DNA from: Rhodospirillales bacterium
Lineage (GTDB): Bacteria; Pseudomonadota; Alphaproteobacteria; Rhodospirillales; Defluviicoccaceae
DNA: 64,000 nt
Assembly (NCBI GenBank): GCA_016712375.1
Contig: JADJRE010000004.1
Location: 62,001-126,000 of the forward strand
Direction of reading: 5' to 3'
Position numbers and translations under genes: made by a program. Position 1 is the first letter of the stretch. Every line of letters begins with the position of its first letter. Under the pieces are notes generated by a model. It had not been told where the DNA came from. It searched no databases and worked only from the letters and a program-made list of their open reading frames with translations. Below, one piece after another: positions 45,169-54,809 of the stretch.

Positions 45169-47451
45169 TCAGGGTGCGCGCGGGGCCGGCGCCAGCCTCA
45201 TCACTGTCGGAAACTCCGTTTCGATCGTCTCCGGGCGCAACGGCATGCGGACGAAGCGTCGCTCACGCCACAGCGGCAGCTGATCGCAGAAGTTGGCGCT
45301 GCCCAGCCAGCCGTCGTTGCCACCGAGCAGGGTGAACCAGTTGGCGTCGGGATCCGACATGTCCGAGATGTGCCGTGCCATCGAGCCGAAAGTGGCGGTG
45401 TGCCGGCCGTTCACCAGCCCGTGCGCCATCTTCATCGGCGTCTGCCGTGAGCCACCGGCGGGCAAGTTGGCGACGATGAAGGCGCCGCGCAGCACCGGCA
45501 ACCGCGACAACTGGTGCCCGAGGCGCAGCCGGTGCATATCGCCCCATGTCGGATAGCGCGAGGCATCGCGCGCCGCCGCTATCGCCGCTTTCTGCAACAA
45601 GGCTTTTCGCCGCTCCGCATCGAGCTCCGCCAAGTCGGGCATCAGATAGGTGGTGAGATAATTCCACTGGCTGTAAAGCTCGGGAAGGTCGGCGGGCCGC
45701 TTGCCATCATAAAGCGCGAGCACGACGTGATGCAGGAAGGTTTCAAAGGCAACGGCGCCCGACGAGGCCTCGTTGTAGTCGCCGTCCCAGGCCGCCAGCT
45801 TGGCTGCAAACCTGCGCCCGTCAGGATCTGCTATCGCAGCCAATGCGCGGGCAAGATCGTTGGACAGGCCGGCCGCATCGGGCGCGTACGTGTCGGTCTG
45901 CAACGCCGCCAGATCGTCGAATGTCAGCTTTTCGTGCCTGCCGAGCAAGTCGTACAGGCGGCGAATGCGATCCTCCGATCCGAAGGTAAAGCCGATCGGA
46001 ATGTCGGTTCCGGCGGGACGATCGTTGGCCGAAGCGATGACCCCGCGTTCCGGATTGAGCGTCAGCGGCAGATCCATCACGCCGGCGAAGCCACGCCAAT
46101 GTGTCGAAGGATCGCCCGCGTCGAGCACCAGGTCGTCCTTGGGAAAAGCGGTGCGAATTGGGTGGGTTACCGCCAGCATGTGACCGATGTCGCCCGAGCG
46201 GGTGGCGAACAGTATATTCTGGCCGGAAACACCGTATCCGACGAAAGCCTTGCGGAACTCCTCGGCGGTTCGCGCCCGGGCACAGTTGATGAAGCTGGTC
46301 ATCTCGTCGGTTGGCTCATGGCCGACCCAGCGCAGCGCAACCGGTCCGCCGCCGCCGCACTTCGCCGCCTTTGCGTCCGAAATGATTGGGCCAAAGGCGC
46401 ACCGCCGTATCTTCCGGGTGGTCGAGCGCCAAAAGCGGGAGCGGATTACCGTCTCGCTGGTCTGGAAGGCACTTTCGGGCAGGCTGGAAACGTCGTAGAG
46501 GTCGCTGGAGGCGGCGCGCAGGTTAGTGCCGCCCCAAGCCAGATCGGCGTTGCGGCCGAGCCCCAGCATCGGCAGGCCGACGATCGACAGGCCGACCACA
46601 TCAAAGGTCGGCGAGCGCAGTCCGACAAGGATCCAGAGATTCGGCAGCGATAATCCGAGGTGCGGATCATTGGCGATCAGCGCCGCGCCGGTGGCGCTGC
46701 GGCGCGGCGAAACGGCGGCCGAGTTACTGCCGGACCGCGGCGTGTTCAGCAGCAAGTCCTCGAGATCGCCGCCGGGAGCGTCGGGCCGGTTGCTCGACGT
46801 TGGTGTCTCGCCGGTTTCCAGCGTGCGATTCCACAAGGTGGCGAATCCCGGCTTGCCGCGTCTTTCGAGCAGCGGAAAATAGTTGAGCCAGGTGAAGTCG
46901 GTACCGGCGAAACGGGAGCCGACGAGGATGTCACGAAAAGTGAACTTCTCCGGCCGGATCCCCATTAACTTGAACTCAGGCGGCAACTGCGGCGTCCGGT
47001 CCTGGTAGGCATTGAGCCCGTCGACGAATGCCTGCACCCAGGCCCTTGTTTCTTCGGGCATGCGACGTTCCCATTCGTCGGCGGCATGTCCGTAGTCGAG
47101 GATGCGGATGGCGTGATCGATGTCGCGTGCGAGCGGGCCCGCCATCTCCGACAGACGGCCATAGAAAAACCGCTTGAACAGCGCGATCTGACCCAGGCGC
47201 AGGTGCGCATGTACCATACCGAAGGCGAAGGCGAGATCGTGGTCGGTCTCTGCCTGGATGAAAGGCACCTGTTGCTCGTTCCAGCGTATAACCACTGGCT
47301 TTTGCAGCGACAGGCCGTCGGTGGGAAATGCTGCGAGACGCTGTTCGGTCGAAACGGCGATCGGCACCAATGGGCCGAGCGCTTCTTTCAACGGCGCAGG
47401 CAGAACCGGCAGAAGACGGCGGAGCAGGTGAAGCGGGATGCGGGGGTTCAT
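45169..47451 (-). CDS. Penicillin acylase-family amidase (Ntn hydrolase)
   Basis: 760 residues. The alpha region carries VPFIQAETDHDLAFAFGMVHAHLRLGQ split in two conserved blocks; the predicted self-cleavage site is at GSNSAAVSP, where the Ser becomes the N-terminal nucleophile; then ALIANDPHLGLSLP follows. The family hydrolyses amide bonds of penicillins, acyl-homoserine lactones or other N-acyl compounds. The signal peptide is weak, so location is unsure. Quorum-quenching is possible but untested. Confidence 0.9.
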   Translation of the reverse strand: MNPRIPLHLLRRLLPVLPAPLKEALGPLVPIAVSTEQRLAAFPTDGLSLQKPVVIRWNEQQVPFIQAETDHDLAFAFGMVHAHLRLGQIALFKRFFYGRLSEMAGPLARDIDHAIRILDYGHAADEWERRMPEETRAWVQAFVDGLNAYQDRTPQLPPEFKLMGIRPEKFTFRDILVGSRFAGTDFTWLNYFPLLERRGKPGFATLWNRTLETGETPTSSNRPDAPGGDLEDLLLNTPRSGSNSAAVSPRRSATGAALIANDPHLGLSLPNLWILVGLRSPTFDVVGLSIVGLPMLGLGRNADLAWGGTNLRAASSDLYDVSSLPESAFQTSETVIRSRFWRSTTRKIRRCAFGPIISDAKAAKCGGGGPVALRWVGHEPTDEMTSFINCARARTAEEFRKAFVGYGVSGQNILFATRSGDIGHMLAVTHPIRTAFPKDDLVLDAGDPSTHWRGFAGVMDLPLTLNPERGVIASANDRPAGTDIPIGFTFGSEDRIRRLYDLLGRHEKLTFDDLAALQTDTYAPDAAGLSNDLARALAAIADPDGRRFAAKLAAWDGDYNEASSGAVAFETFLHHVVLALYDGKRPADLPELYSQWNYLTTYLMPDLAELDAERRKALLQKAAIAAARDASRYPTWGDMHRLRLGHQLSRLPVLRGAFIVANLPAGGSRQTPMKMAHGLVNGRHTATFGSMARHISDMSDPDANWFTLLGGNDGWLGSANFCDQLPLWRERRFVRMPLRPETIETEFPTVMRLAPAPRAP

Positions 47452-47653
47452 TCGGAATCTCTAGGGATTGTGACGGAGCGCCCGTCGACCGCCACGTTAC
47501 AGCAGTGGATATCGGATGTCTGTCGCTTTGCGCCGCTGCGGCGCCGCTAGGATGGTGCGTCTGGCACGGAGAGTTGGAGAAAGAGCCCTGCGTCTGGTAA
47601 GTGATAGCTCATCAAAGACTGCCATGTCGCGCGTTCGTTCGCTCGTCCGCCGG

Positions 47654-47677
47654 GGGGCGCCCTGGCGCCCCTTTTTT
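47654..47677 (+). terminator. Rho-independent terminator just upstream of the ABC transporter gene
   Basis: GGGGCGC (47654-47660), loop CCTG, GCGCCCC (47665-47671), then six T (47672-47677). It is a textbook + strand terminator, yet the only + gene near is the ABC transporter starting 33 bases later. A second small hairpin GACCG/CGGTC follows at 47679-47692. It suggests an attenuator in a leader, or the end of a small RNA encoded in 47455-47653. Confidence 0.75.
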
Positions 47678-47709
47678 AGACCGGTCTCGGTCAGGAACTA
47701 TTCTCGCCG

Positions 47710-49407
47710 ATGATCAGGCTGATCCAGTTGTTCTTCGCTTTCAAGGGCGCCAATCCCTGGATGGTGGTGCTGTGCCTGCTATTTGCCAGCGTCGCGCAAG
47801 GATTTGGCATTGCCAGCCTGGTGCCCCTGATATCAATGGTCGGCGAGGGGAATGACCATGGGAGTTCCTTCGCCGGCCGCACGGTCGTTGATACGCTGGC
47901 CACCGTCGGACTGCCGCCAAGTCTCGAAGTGCTGCTGGCGGTGGTGGTCCTGGCGGTAGTCGTGAAGTCGGTGCTGACCGTCTTTGCAATGGTTTATGTT
48001 GCGCGTGCAGTCGCAAACGTCGGCAACACCTTGCGTGAGGATCTGATCAACGCGCTTTTGAAGGCGCGATGGAGCTACTTCACCAGCAAGCCAACCGGCA
48101 TCCTGGTCAATGGCGTCGGTCTCGAATCAACGATGTCGGGCATCCTCTACCTGATGATCTCCCGCTACATCTCAAACGCCATCCAGACGATCATTAATGC
48201 CGGTGTTGCTTTTGCCGTTTCCTGGCAGATGGCGGGTTTCTCGATCGTCGTCGGCGGCATCATCGTGCTGTCGCTGCACACGTTCGTGCGTATGGCCGAT
48301 AAGGCGGGACGCCGCAACATCAAGCGCTCGCGTGAACTGGTGACGCGATTGAGCGACGCCATCATCGGCATCAAGCCGCTGAAGGCGATGGCGCGCGAGG
48401 ATGAATTCGCCCGGCTGTTCACCCGCAAGATCGAGCAGATCCGCACCGCCGTGCGCTGGGAGATGATCAGCAAGAACCTGCTGAATAATCTGCAAGAGCC
48501 GTTACTGATGATCATGATGGCGGGCGGCTTCTATGCCCTCGTTGTCTATATGCAGATGCCAATCGCGACCGTGGTGGTAATGGGCGTACTGCTGCAGCGC
48601 ACGGTGCAGACGCTCGGGCGGGTCCAGTCGCAGTACCAGGAGGCGGTGGCCGCCGAGAGCGCCTACCGCTCGGTCAGGCAGATGACCGAAGAGGCGGAGA
48701 GGGAACGGGAGCCGGTATTCGGCGCCTGTGTGCCGTCGCTGGACGTTGGCTGCGTTTTCCGCAACGTCAGCTTCTCATTCGGCGAGGCGCGGATCATCGA
48801 TAACCTCAGCCTGCGCATCCCGGCCCGCAAGCTGACATTGGTCGTCGGTGCCTCGGGCACCGGCAAGACGACGCTGACCGACCTGCTCCTCGGGTTCTAT
48901 CGGCCGGAACGCGGCGACATCCTGGTCGATGGCGTGCCGCTCGGTGAAATCGACCTGCGCGCCTGGCGGCGCCTCATCGGCTACGTCCCTCAGGAACTGA
49001 TCTTGTTGCACGACACGATCCTCGCCAACATTACGCTGGGTGATCCCGACATTGGCGAGGACCGGGCAATGGAGGCATTACGCCTTGCCGGTGCCGCCGA
49101 CTTCATCAGCCGGCTGCCCAGCGGTCTGGCGACCGAGGTAGGGGAAAAAGGCGCCCGGTTTTCAGGTGGACAGCGGCAACGAATCGCGCTGGCCCGCGCG
49201 ATCGTGCATCGCCCGAAGCTGCTGATCCTCGACGAAGTAACGAGCGCTCTTGATACCGAGACCGAGCTGGAGATATGCGAGAACATCAAGCAGATCTCGC
49301 GCACGATGACTGTGCTGGCCATCTCGCACCGGCAGGCCTGGATCGACATTGCCGATGAGGTGGTGCTGCTGGAGGGGCAGCAGCCGGAGAGCGCGTTGGC
49401 CGATTAA
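47710..49407 (+). CDS. ABC exporter, fused permease-ATPase (MsbA/PglK-type)
   Basis: 565 residues. About six membrane helices in the first 310 residues, then the ATPase: Walker A GASGTGKTT, signature FSGGQRQR, Walker B LLILDEVTSALD and the switch His in AISHRQ. Such half-transporters work as homodimers and flip lipids or lipid-linked sugars. First gene of the envelope-glycan cluster, so a glycolipid or glycan precursor is the likely cargo. A terminator-like hairpin precedes it. Confidence 0.93.
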   Translation: MIRLIQLFFAFKGANPWMVVLCLLFASVAQGFGIASLVPLISMVGEGNDHGSSFAGRTVVDTLATVGLPPSLEVLLAVVVLAVVVKSVLTVFAMVYVARAVANVGNTLREDLINALLKARWSYFTSKPTGILVNGVGLESTMSGILYLMISRYISNAIQTIINAGVAFAVSWQMAGFSIVVGGIIVLSLHTFVRMADKAGRRNIKRSRELVTRLSDAIIGIKPLKAMAREDEFARLFTRKIEQIRTAVRWEMISKNLLNNLQEPLLMIMMAGGFYALVVYMQMPIATVVVMGVLLQRTVQTLGRVQSQYQEAVAAESAYRSVRQMTEEAEREREPVFGACVPSLDVGCVFRNVSFSFGEARIIDNLSLRIPARKLTLVVGASGTGKTTLTDLLLGFYRPERGDILVDGVPLGEIDLRAWRRLIGYVPQELILLHDTILANITLGDPDIGEDRAMEALRLAGAADFISRLPSGLATEVGEKGARFSGGQRQRIALARAIVHRPKLLILDEVTSALDTETELEICENIKQISRTMTVLAISHRQAWIDIADEVVLLEGQQPESALAD

Positions 49408-49430
49408 GTCTCCCGGCGATCGCAGCGGGT

Positions 49431-50270
49431 TTATGCGGCTCGCCTCTCGAACACGTACTCGGCGTTGCCGCTGCCAAGGATGCCCAGATCGCGGCGCGTC
49501 TTGAACATCTGTTTCAGGCGAAATCCCGCCTTTTCGAGGCGAGCAACAACTTCCTCCGCACTGGCTGACTCGTAGGGATAGCCGCCGAGCCAGTCCAGCA
49601 CGTCGGTGTACCATTTCATGCCGCGCTTGCGGCTGTGGGCATGGATCTTGGCGAACGGATTCTTCAGCCGAGCCACGTCACGCCCGAACCGCGCGGCGAC
49701 AAACAGGCCGATGGCGGCGCCGCGAAACATCAAGCCGCCGTGGGTGAAGTGCCGCTTTTCCCAGCGCCAGAAACCGCACATCGGCGTCTTTCGATAAAGC
49801 GCGATGGCAAGCGTCCCGCCCTCATCTACCAACTCGGTGACTCGATCAACCGCCGTCCACATGTCTCCGGTGTGATGCAGGACGCCCCAGCTATAGACGA
49901 TGTCGAACCTATTCCCGTCCTCGGGCGAAAGCTGGAAGACGTTTGCTTGGCGAAGCATGTAGTTATGCCGCGGCCACCAGCGCCCAACGAGGGTGCGCGC
50001 GGTGGCGACGGAGTTTTCGTCGAAGTCAACGGCAGTCACCGTGTCGGCGCCGAGCCGCAGCGCTGCCAATGCGTGAATGCCCGAGCCGCAGCCGACGTCG
50101 AGAAATCGCATGCCGACCAAGTCATTGCGGCGTAGCATTCGCCGCATTTCCTTCACTGCCAGCTCGATGTCGCGTTCGGTGACGGTCCGGCTGTAGACTG
50201 CCCAGTTCTTGCCGAAGCCGAAGTGAGTGGACGCATCGAACTTCAGCGCGTCGACTTCGTGATCGGGCAT
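49431..50270 (-). CDS. SAM-dependent methyltransferase (class I)
   Basis: 279 residues. Motif I FLDVGCGSGIHALAALRLGA binds SAM; VTAVDFDENSVATA and IVYSWGVLHHTGDMW are the next conserved blocks. The C-terminal part has a hydrophobic stretch and GGYPYESASAEEVVARLEKAGF, as in small-molecule or sugar methyltransferases. Target unknown; the neighbours suggest a glycan. Convergent with the ABC exporter gene. Confidence 0.9.
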   Translation of the reverse strand: MPDHEVDALKFDASTHFGFGKNWAVYSRTVTERDIELAVKEMRRMLRRNDLVGMRFLDVGCGSGIHALAALRLGADTVTAVDFDENSVATARTLVGRWWPRHNYMLRQANVFQLSPEDGNRFDIVYSWGVLHHTGDMWTAVDRVTELVDEGGTLAIALYRKTPMCGFWRWEKRHFTHGGLMFRGAAIGLFVAARFGRDVARLKNPFAKIHAHSRKRGMKWYTDVLDWLGGYPYESASAEEVVARLEKAGFRLKQMFKTRRDLGILGSGNAEYVFERRAA

Positions 50271-50446
50271 GGCGGCTCCATTCTCGACGCGGCCACGGCG
50301 TGCGGTCGCAGCGCTTGCATATCGGTCTAAGTCCCGCCGATACTTTGACCGACTCGATCCGACAACGCTACGCTACACCAGTCCTCTCCCGCAACACTGG
50401 TATCTGTGTAACCGGACATTCGTGCTTCCGGACAATTGGAATTGAC

Positions 50447-51352
50447 ATGGGCATCATGAGCAGCGTGGCGGCCTTGTTGGTACGCGCGCGAGAGCAGGGG
50501 GCAAGCTTCGAGCGTACGGCGACGATCGGCCGGCAATCCCTGGCCGTGCCGGTCGCCGATTTTGCTGCGTTCGCTCGCCGGCTGGGGATCGACGAACCCG
50601 ACTACGCGACGTTCGCCGCCGATGGCTACTGCGAGGATTTCCTGCGGCTGTTCCTCGGCGCCCGCTCCGTTACCGCCTTCGATGCGTCGAACTACCAGCA
50701 TGCGGGCATCGTGCATGACTTCAACCTCCCGCTGCCGCAAGAGCATCATCAAGCCTTCGACTCTGTCATCGACGGCGGCAGCATTGAGCACATCTTCGAT
50801 ATCAAGCAGGTGCTCGAGAACTACATGAACCTGGTGAAGGTCGGTGGCCACGTGTTCATCTGCACCAACGCCAACAATCTCTGCGGCCACGGCTTTTATC
50901 AATTCAGCCCGGGTTCTTCTATCGCGTCTTCAGCGGGGCCAACGGCTTCCGCGTGCGCTCAATATGCCTGATCGAGACGCCCTTTCACTTGGTGGAGAAA
51001 AGCTCCCGGCAGCGGATCTTTGCCGCCGCTGATCCTCCCTCGGTCGGCAAGCCGCATGGTGTTGGTGACCGATAAGGCGATCTCCATCTACGTCGAGGCG
51101 CAACGCGTCGCCCCGCGGCCGCTGTTCGCAGAAGCTCCCTGCCAGAGCGACTATCGCTCAGAATGGAGTGCACGTGCCGTTGAAGAGGCGTCGGCAGGCG
51201 ATGCAGAGACGCCGTCGGCAGCAAGCGGGGGGAACAGGTATGAATTCACCTACCTCTCGGCCTGGGATAGCTTTCGTCGCAGCCTGCTTCAGCGACGCAA
51301 GAATTCGCTGCGCAACCGGCGCTGGTTCAAGCCGCTGGATCCCCTGGGTTGA
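50447..51352 (+). CDS. Methyltransferase-like hypothetical protein (two frameshifts)
   Basis: About 301 residues after correction. The middle reads YCEDFLRLFLGARSVTAFDAS, FDSVIDGGSIEHIFDIKQVL and MNLVKVGGHVFICTNANN, a pattern typical of SAM-dependent methyltransferase-like proteins of polysaccharide clusters. Breaks: a missing base near 50912 (FSP-EFFYRVFSG) and an extra A near 51046 (after DPPSVG). The last third (YVEAQRVAPRP, WDSFRRSLLQRR) is less conserved. Lies between the first methyltransferase and the UDP-sugar dehydrogenase. Confidence 0.75.
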
Positions 51353-51482
51353 TGGTGTCCGAAATCGCCGCCGACGAACGACCCGCGCTTTCGATCGCGC
51401 GTGTGGTGCGTTGGGGGGCTCTCGCTTGCTTACCCGGTTCGGCCAGCGTGAGCATGCGGCAGGTTAGCTTGGGCGGCGCCTG

Positions 51483-52775
51483 ATGAACCATACGCGGCTG
51501 CTTTCGATTACCGGCCTGGGTTATGTTGGCATACAACTCGCCCGGGCATTCGCTCAGCGCCGCAGTCGTGTTGTTGCCTTCGACATTGATGAGGCGCGGA
51601 TAAACGAGCTGCGATCCGGCCGCGATCGCACCGGCGAGGTCGAAGCCGTCGACCTGTTGCTGCCCAACCTCTGCTTCACTGCCGATTCTCGCGAGCTGAC
51701 GGCCGCCGATTTTCATATCGTTTGCGTGCCCACACCGCTGACGGATTTACGCAAACCCGACCTGCGGCCTCTCCTGGCGGCGGCGCGGACCGTGGGTGGC
51801 GCGTTGCGGCGGGGATCCATTGTCGTCTTCGAATCGACGGTTTATCCCGGCGCCACCGAGGAGGAGTGCATTCCCGTCCTCGAGCAGGCCTCGGGGCTTG
51901 TCTGTGGCCGGGACTTCGCCGTCGGCTACTCGCCGGAACGGATCAACCCCGGCGATCGTCGCCGCCGTCTCGAGAGCATCGTCAAAGTGATCGCGGCGCA
52001 AGACCCGAAGACCTTGGCGGAGTTGCGCGCCGTCTATGGCAGCATCATCTACGCGGGCCTGCACGAAGCACCCGACATCCGCACCGCGGAAGCCGCGAAG
52101 GCGATCGAGAATACACAACGCGACTTGAATATCGCGCTGATGAACGAACTGGCAATGATTTGCGCGCGCCTTGGAATCGATACCCGCGACGTGCTCGCCG
52201 CCGCCGGCACCAAGTGGAATTTTCTGCCGTTTACTCCGGGGTTGGTGGGCGGCCATTGCGTTGGTGTCGACCCCTACTATCTCACCGATCGCGCCGAGCG
52301 GGCGGGATACCACCCGGAGGTGATCCTCGCCGGCCGCCGAATCAACCATGGAATGGGCGCCTGGATCGCGCGCGAGACGATCAAGCGGCTGTTGCGGTTG
52401 CGGCCGGAGGGTGCAGGCGCCGGTGAGATCTGCGTCCTCGGCATCACCTTCAAGGAAGACGTGCCGGACTGCCGCAACTCCCGTGTTCCTGAGTTGGTCG
52501 CGGAACTGCAGGCGTTCGGCGCCCGGGTACAGGTTGCCGACGCATTGGCTGATCCTCACGATGTGGAGGCCGCCTACGGGCTCCGGCTGGTCCCGCTGGA
52601 GCGGATCAAGCCCGCCGACGCGGTGGTCCTCGCTGTGCCGCATCAGGCGTATCGGGAGGCCGGCTGGCCGTTGATTCGCGCTCTGCTGAAAAGCGGAGGC
52701 GGGCTGATTACCGACGTGCGCGCCTGCCTCGATCGCGCAACCGCGCCGCAGGATGTCAACCTGTGGCGCCCATAG
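51483..52775 (+). CDS. UDP-N-acetylglucosamine/UDP-sugar 6-dehydrogenase (TviB/WbpA-like)
   Basis: 430 residues. N-terminal NAD fold GLGYVGIQLARAFA, FESTVYPGATEEEC, GYSPERINPGD; central helix IENTQRDLNIALMNELA; catalytic Cys259 in GGHCVGVDPYYL; C-terminal GITFKEDVPDCRNSR. This pattern is that of the TviB/WbpO branch that oxidises UDP-GlcNAc or UDP-GalNAc to the uronic acid. It supplies an acidic sugar for the adjacent glycan genes. Confidence 0.93.
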   Translation: MNHTRLLSITGLGYVGIQLARAFAQRRSRVVAFDIDEARINELRSGRDRTGEVEAVDLLLPNLCFTADSRELTAADFHIVCVPTPLTDLRKPDLRPLLAAARTVGGALRRGSIVVFESTVYPGATEEECIPVLEQASGLVCGRDFAVGYSPERINPGDRRRRLESIVKVIAAQDPKTLAELRAVYGSIIYAGLHEAPDIRTAEAAKAIENTQRDLNIALMNELAMICARLGIDTRDVLAAAGTKWNFLPFTPGLVGGHCVGVDPYYLTDRAERAGYHPEVILAGRRINHGMGAWIARETIKRLLRLRPEGAGAGEICVLGITFKEDVPDCRNSRVPELVAELQAFGARVQVADALADPHDVEAAYGLRLVPLERIKPADAVVLAVPHQAYREAGWPLIRALLKSGGGLITDVRACLDRATAPQDVNLWRP

Positions 52776-52782
52776 CCGCTCC

Positions 52783-54765
52783 TCAGCCGGCGGCCGAAGA
52801 CCATGCGTGGGAGGCCGGAAGATCGACGCACCAGCGCGCCTGCCACGCCTGAAACATCAATAGCGCCCACAGCAGCCGCTCGTGGTTGTGCGTGCCTGCC
52901 AGGTGTTGTTCCCAGATGCAACGAACCGGCCGCGGCGCCAGCAGACCGCCTTCTCGCAATCGACGCTCGTCGAGGAGGCTCTCAGCCCAGTCGCGCAGCG
53001 GCCCCCGCAGCCAGGCTGCGACCGGAATACCGAATCCCGCCTTCGGCCGTTCCCACAGCGCCGGCGGCACGTGACGGGCGAGAAGGTTGCGAAGAACCCG
53101 CTTGCCGCCGCCTGAAGTCATCTTCATCGCGGGCGGCAACGTCAATGCGAACTCGACGATGCGCCAGTCCAGCAGCGGGCACCGCACTTCCAGCGCCACC
53201 GCCATGCTGGCGCGATCCACCTTTACCAGGATGTCATCGACGAGATAGCCCTCGATATCGACCTGTTGCATCGCCAGCAGCGGATCATCGACCGCGGCGA
53301 CCCGTGCGGCGTCAGTCAACGCCGTCGGCAGATCGCGCCCGCCCAATATGAATTCTTCTGGCTGACCACACGCGCTGCGCTTGTCCGCGAGCATGGCGAC
53401 CGGCGTGGCCCCGCGCATCCGAACGGCGCGGCCAGCGAGTTTAGCAACAAGTTTGCGGGCGCGCTTTCCACCGAGGGACGTGACGCCGTCGCCTGAGAAA
53501 GATGCACCGGCCGCCTGCGCCAGGGACGCGATACCATCACGCAGTCCCGCCGGCAGACGACTCCACCTGCTCCACTGCTCCAGACAGCGGCTATAGGCGG
53601 AATACCCGGCAAACAATTCATCGCCGCCATCGCCGGACAGCGCCACTGTCACCTCGCCGCGCGCCAGCCGGGAAACCAGAAAAGTCGGGATCTGCGACGG
53701 ATCGGCAAAGGGTTCATCGTAGAGCTCAGGGAGACGGGGTACCAGCGCCAGGCTGTCCTCTGCAGTCAGATACAGCTCGCTATGCTCAGTGCCGAGATGC
53801 CGTGCGATGGTGGCCGCGTGCGCCGCCTCGTTCAGCTTCGCTTCGTTGAAACCGATGCAAAACGTCTTTACCGGACGAGTGGCTACGGCTTGCATCAGCG
53901 CCACGACAGTCGTCGAATCGATGCCACCAGAGAGCAACGCGCCGAGGCTGACGTCGGCGATCATCCGTTTGTCAACCGCATCGGTCAGCAGCAGCGCCAG
54001 CTCGTCGGTCGCCTCTTCGAGGCTGCCGGTGAACGGCCGGCGCCCGCCTCGTTCCGCTGCCTCGCGCGCTGACCAGTAGGGCACGGGCCGGGCTTCGGCG
54101 GCAGTCATTCCGGCCCGCAACACGACGAAGCTGGCCGGCGGTAGCTTACGGACGCCCTGGAAAATGCAAAACGGCGCCGGGAGATACACAAACCGGAGAT
54201 AGGTCGCGAGCGCGTCGCGGTCAATCTCACGCCGGAAGGCAGGGTGTGCAACAAGCGCCTTCAGCTCGGATGCAAACATCCAGGTGCCGGCAAAACAGCC
54301 GTAGTAGAGGGGCTTCTTGCCCAGCCGGTCACGCGCCAGTGTCAGCGTGCGCTGTTCGGCATCCCACAAAGCGAAGGCCAGCATGCCGTTGCAGCGCTTC
54401 AGGGTCTCTTCAACCCCCCACTGGCGGATTCCCGCCAGCAACACCTCGGTGTCCGAATGGCCGCGAAAGCCGTGGCCGAGTGCCTGCAACTGGCTACGCA
54501 GTTCCTGGAAATTGTATATCTCGCCGTTAAAGGACAGCAAGAGGCGGCCGTCCGCGCCAACCATGGGCTGATGGCCGGCGGCCGACAGATCTAGAATCGA
54601 CAGCCGCCGGTGGCCGAGAGCAATGCCGGCGAGAGGATCAACCCAAGCTCCCGAATCATCCGGCCCGCGATGCGCGATGGCATCCGTCATGGCCGTCGTG
54701 ACGGCGCCCAGAGTTTCCGCCGGTTCGGTTGGTTTGGGAAGCAGAAAGCCGGCGATGCCGCACAT
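52783..54765 (-). CDS. asnB: Glutamine-dependent asparagine synthase-type amidotransferase
   Basis: 660 residues. Cys2 of MCGIAGFL is the glutaminase nucleophile; HRGPDDSG, NGEIYNF and HSDTEVLL complete the class II amidotransferase. The synthetase half has the PP-loop LLSGGIDSTTVVALM and GDGGDELFAGYSAYSR. In polysaccharide clusters such AsnB/WbpS-type proteins turn uronic acid carboxyls into amides. Beside the UDP-sugar dehydrogenase, that role is more likely here than asparagine supply. Confidence 0.92.
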   Translation of the reverse strand: MCGIAGFLLPKPTEPAETLGAVTTAMTDAIAHRGPDDSGAWVDPLAGIALGHRRLSILDLSAAGHQPMVGADGRLLLSFNGEIYNFQELRSQLQALGHGFRGHSDTEVLLAGIRQWGVEETLKRCNGMLAFALWDAEQRTLTLARDRLGKKPLYYGCFAGTWMFASELKALVAHPAFRREIDRDALATYLRFVYLPAPFCIFQGVRKLPPASFVVLRAGMTAAEARPVPYWSAREAAERGGRRPFTGSLEEATDELALLLTDAVDKRMIADVSLGALLSGGIDSTTVVALMQAVATRPVKTFCIGFNEAKLNEAAHAATIARHLGTEHSELYLTAEDSLALVPRLPELYDEPFADPSQIPTFLVSRLARGEVTVALSGDGGDELFAGYSAYSRCLEQWSRWSRLPAGLRDGIASLAQAAGASFSGDGVTSLGGKRARKLVAKLAGRAVRMRGATPVAMLADKRSACGQPEEFILGGRDLPTALTDAARVAAVDDPLLAMQQVDIEGYLVDDILVKVDRASMAVALEVRCPLLDWRIVEFALTLPPAMKMTSGGGKRVLRNLLARHVPPALWERPKAGFGIPVAAWLRGPLRDWAESLLDERRLREGGLLAPRPVRCIWEQHLAGTHNHERLLWALLMFQAWQARWCVDLPASHAWSSAAG

Positions 54766-54809
54766 GTGGTCCGTAACTTTCGGCGTCTGGGATAAACGTT
54801 GGCTGCCCT

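Noticed and set aside
45169..47451. Calling the acylase a quorum-quenching AHL acylase
   Set aside because: Sequence supports only the penicillin acylase family; substrate cannot be told from motifs.
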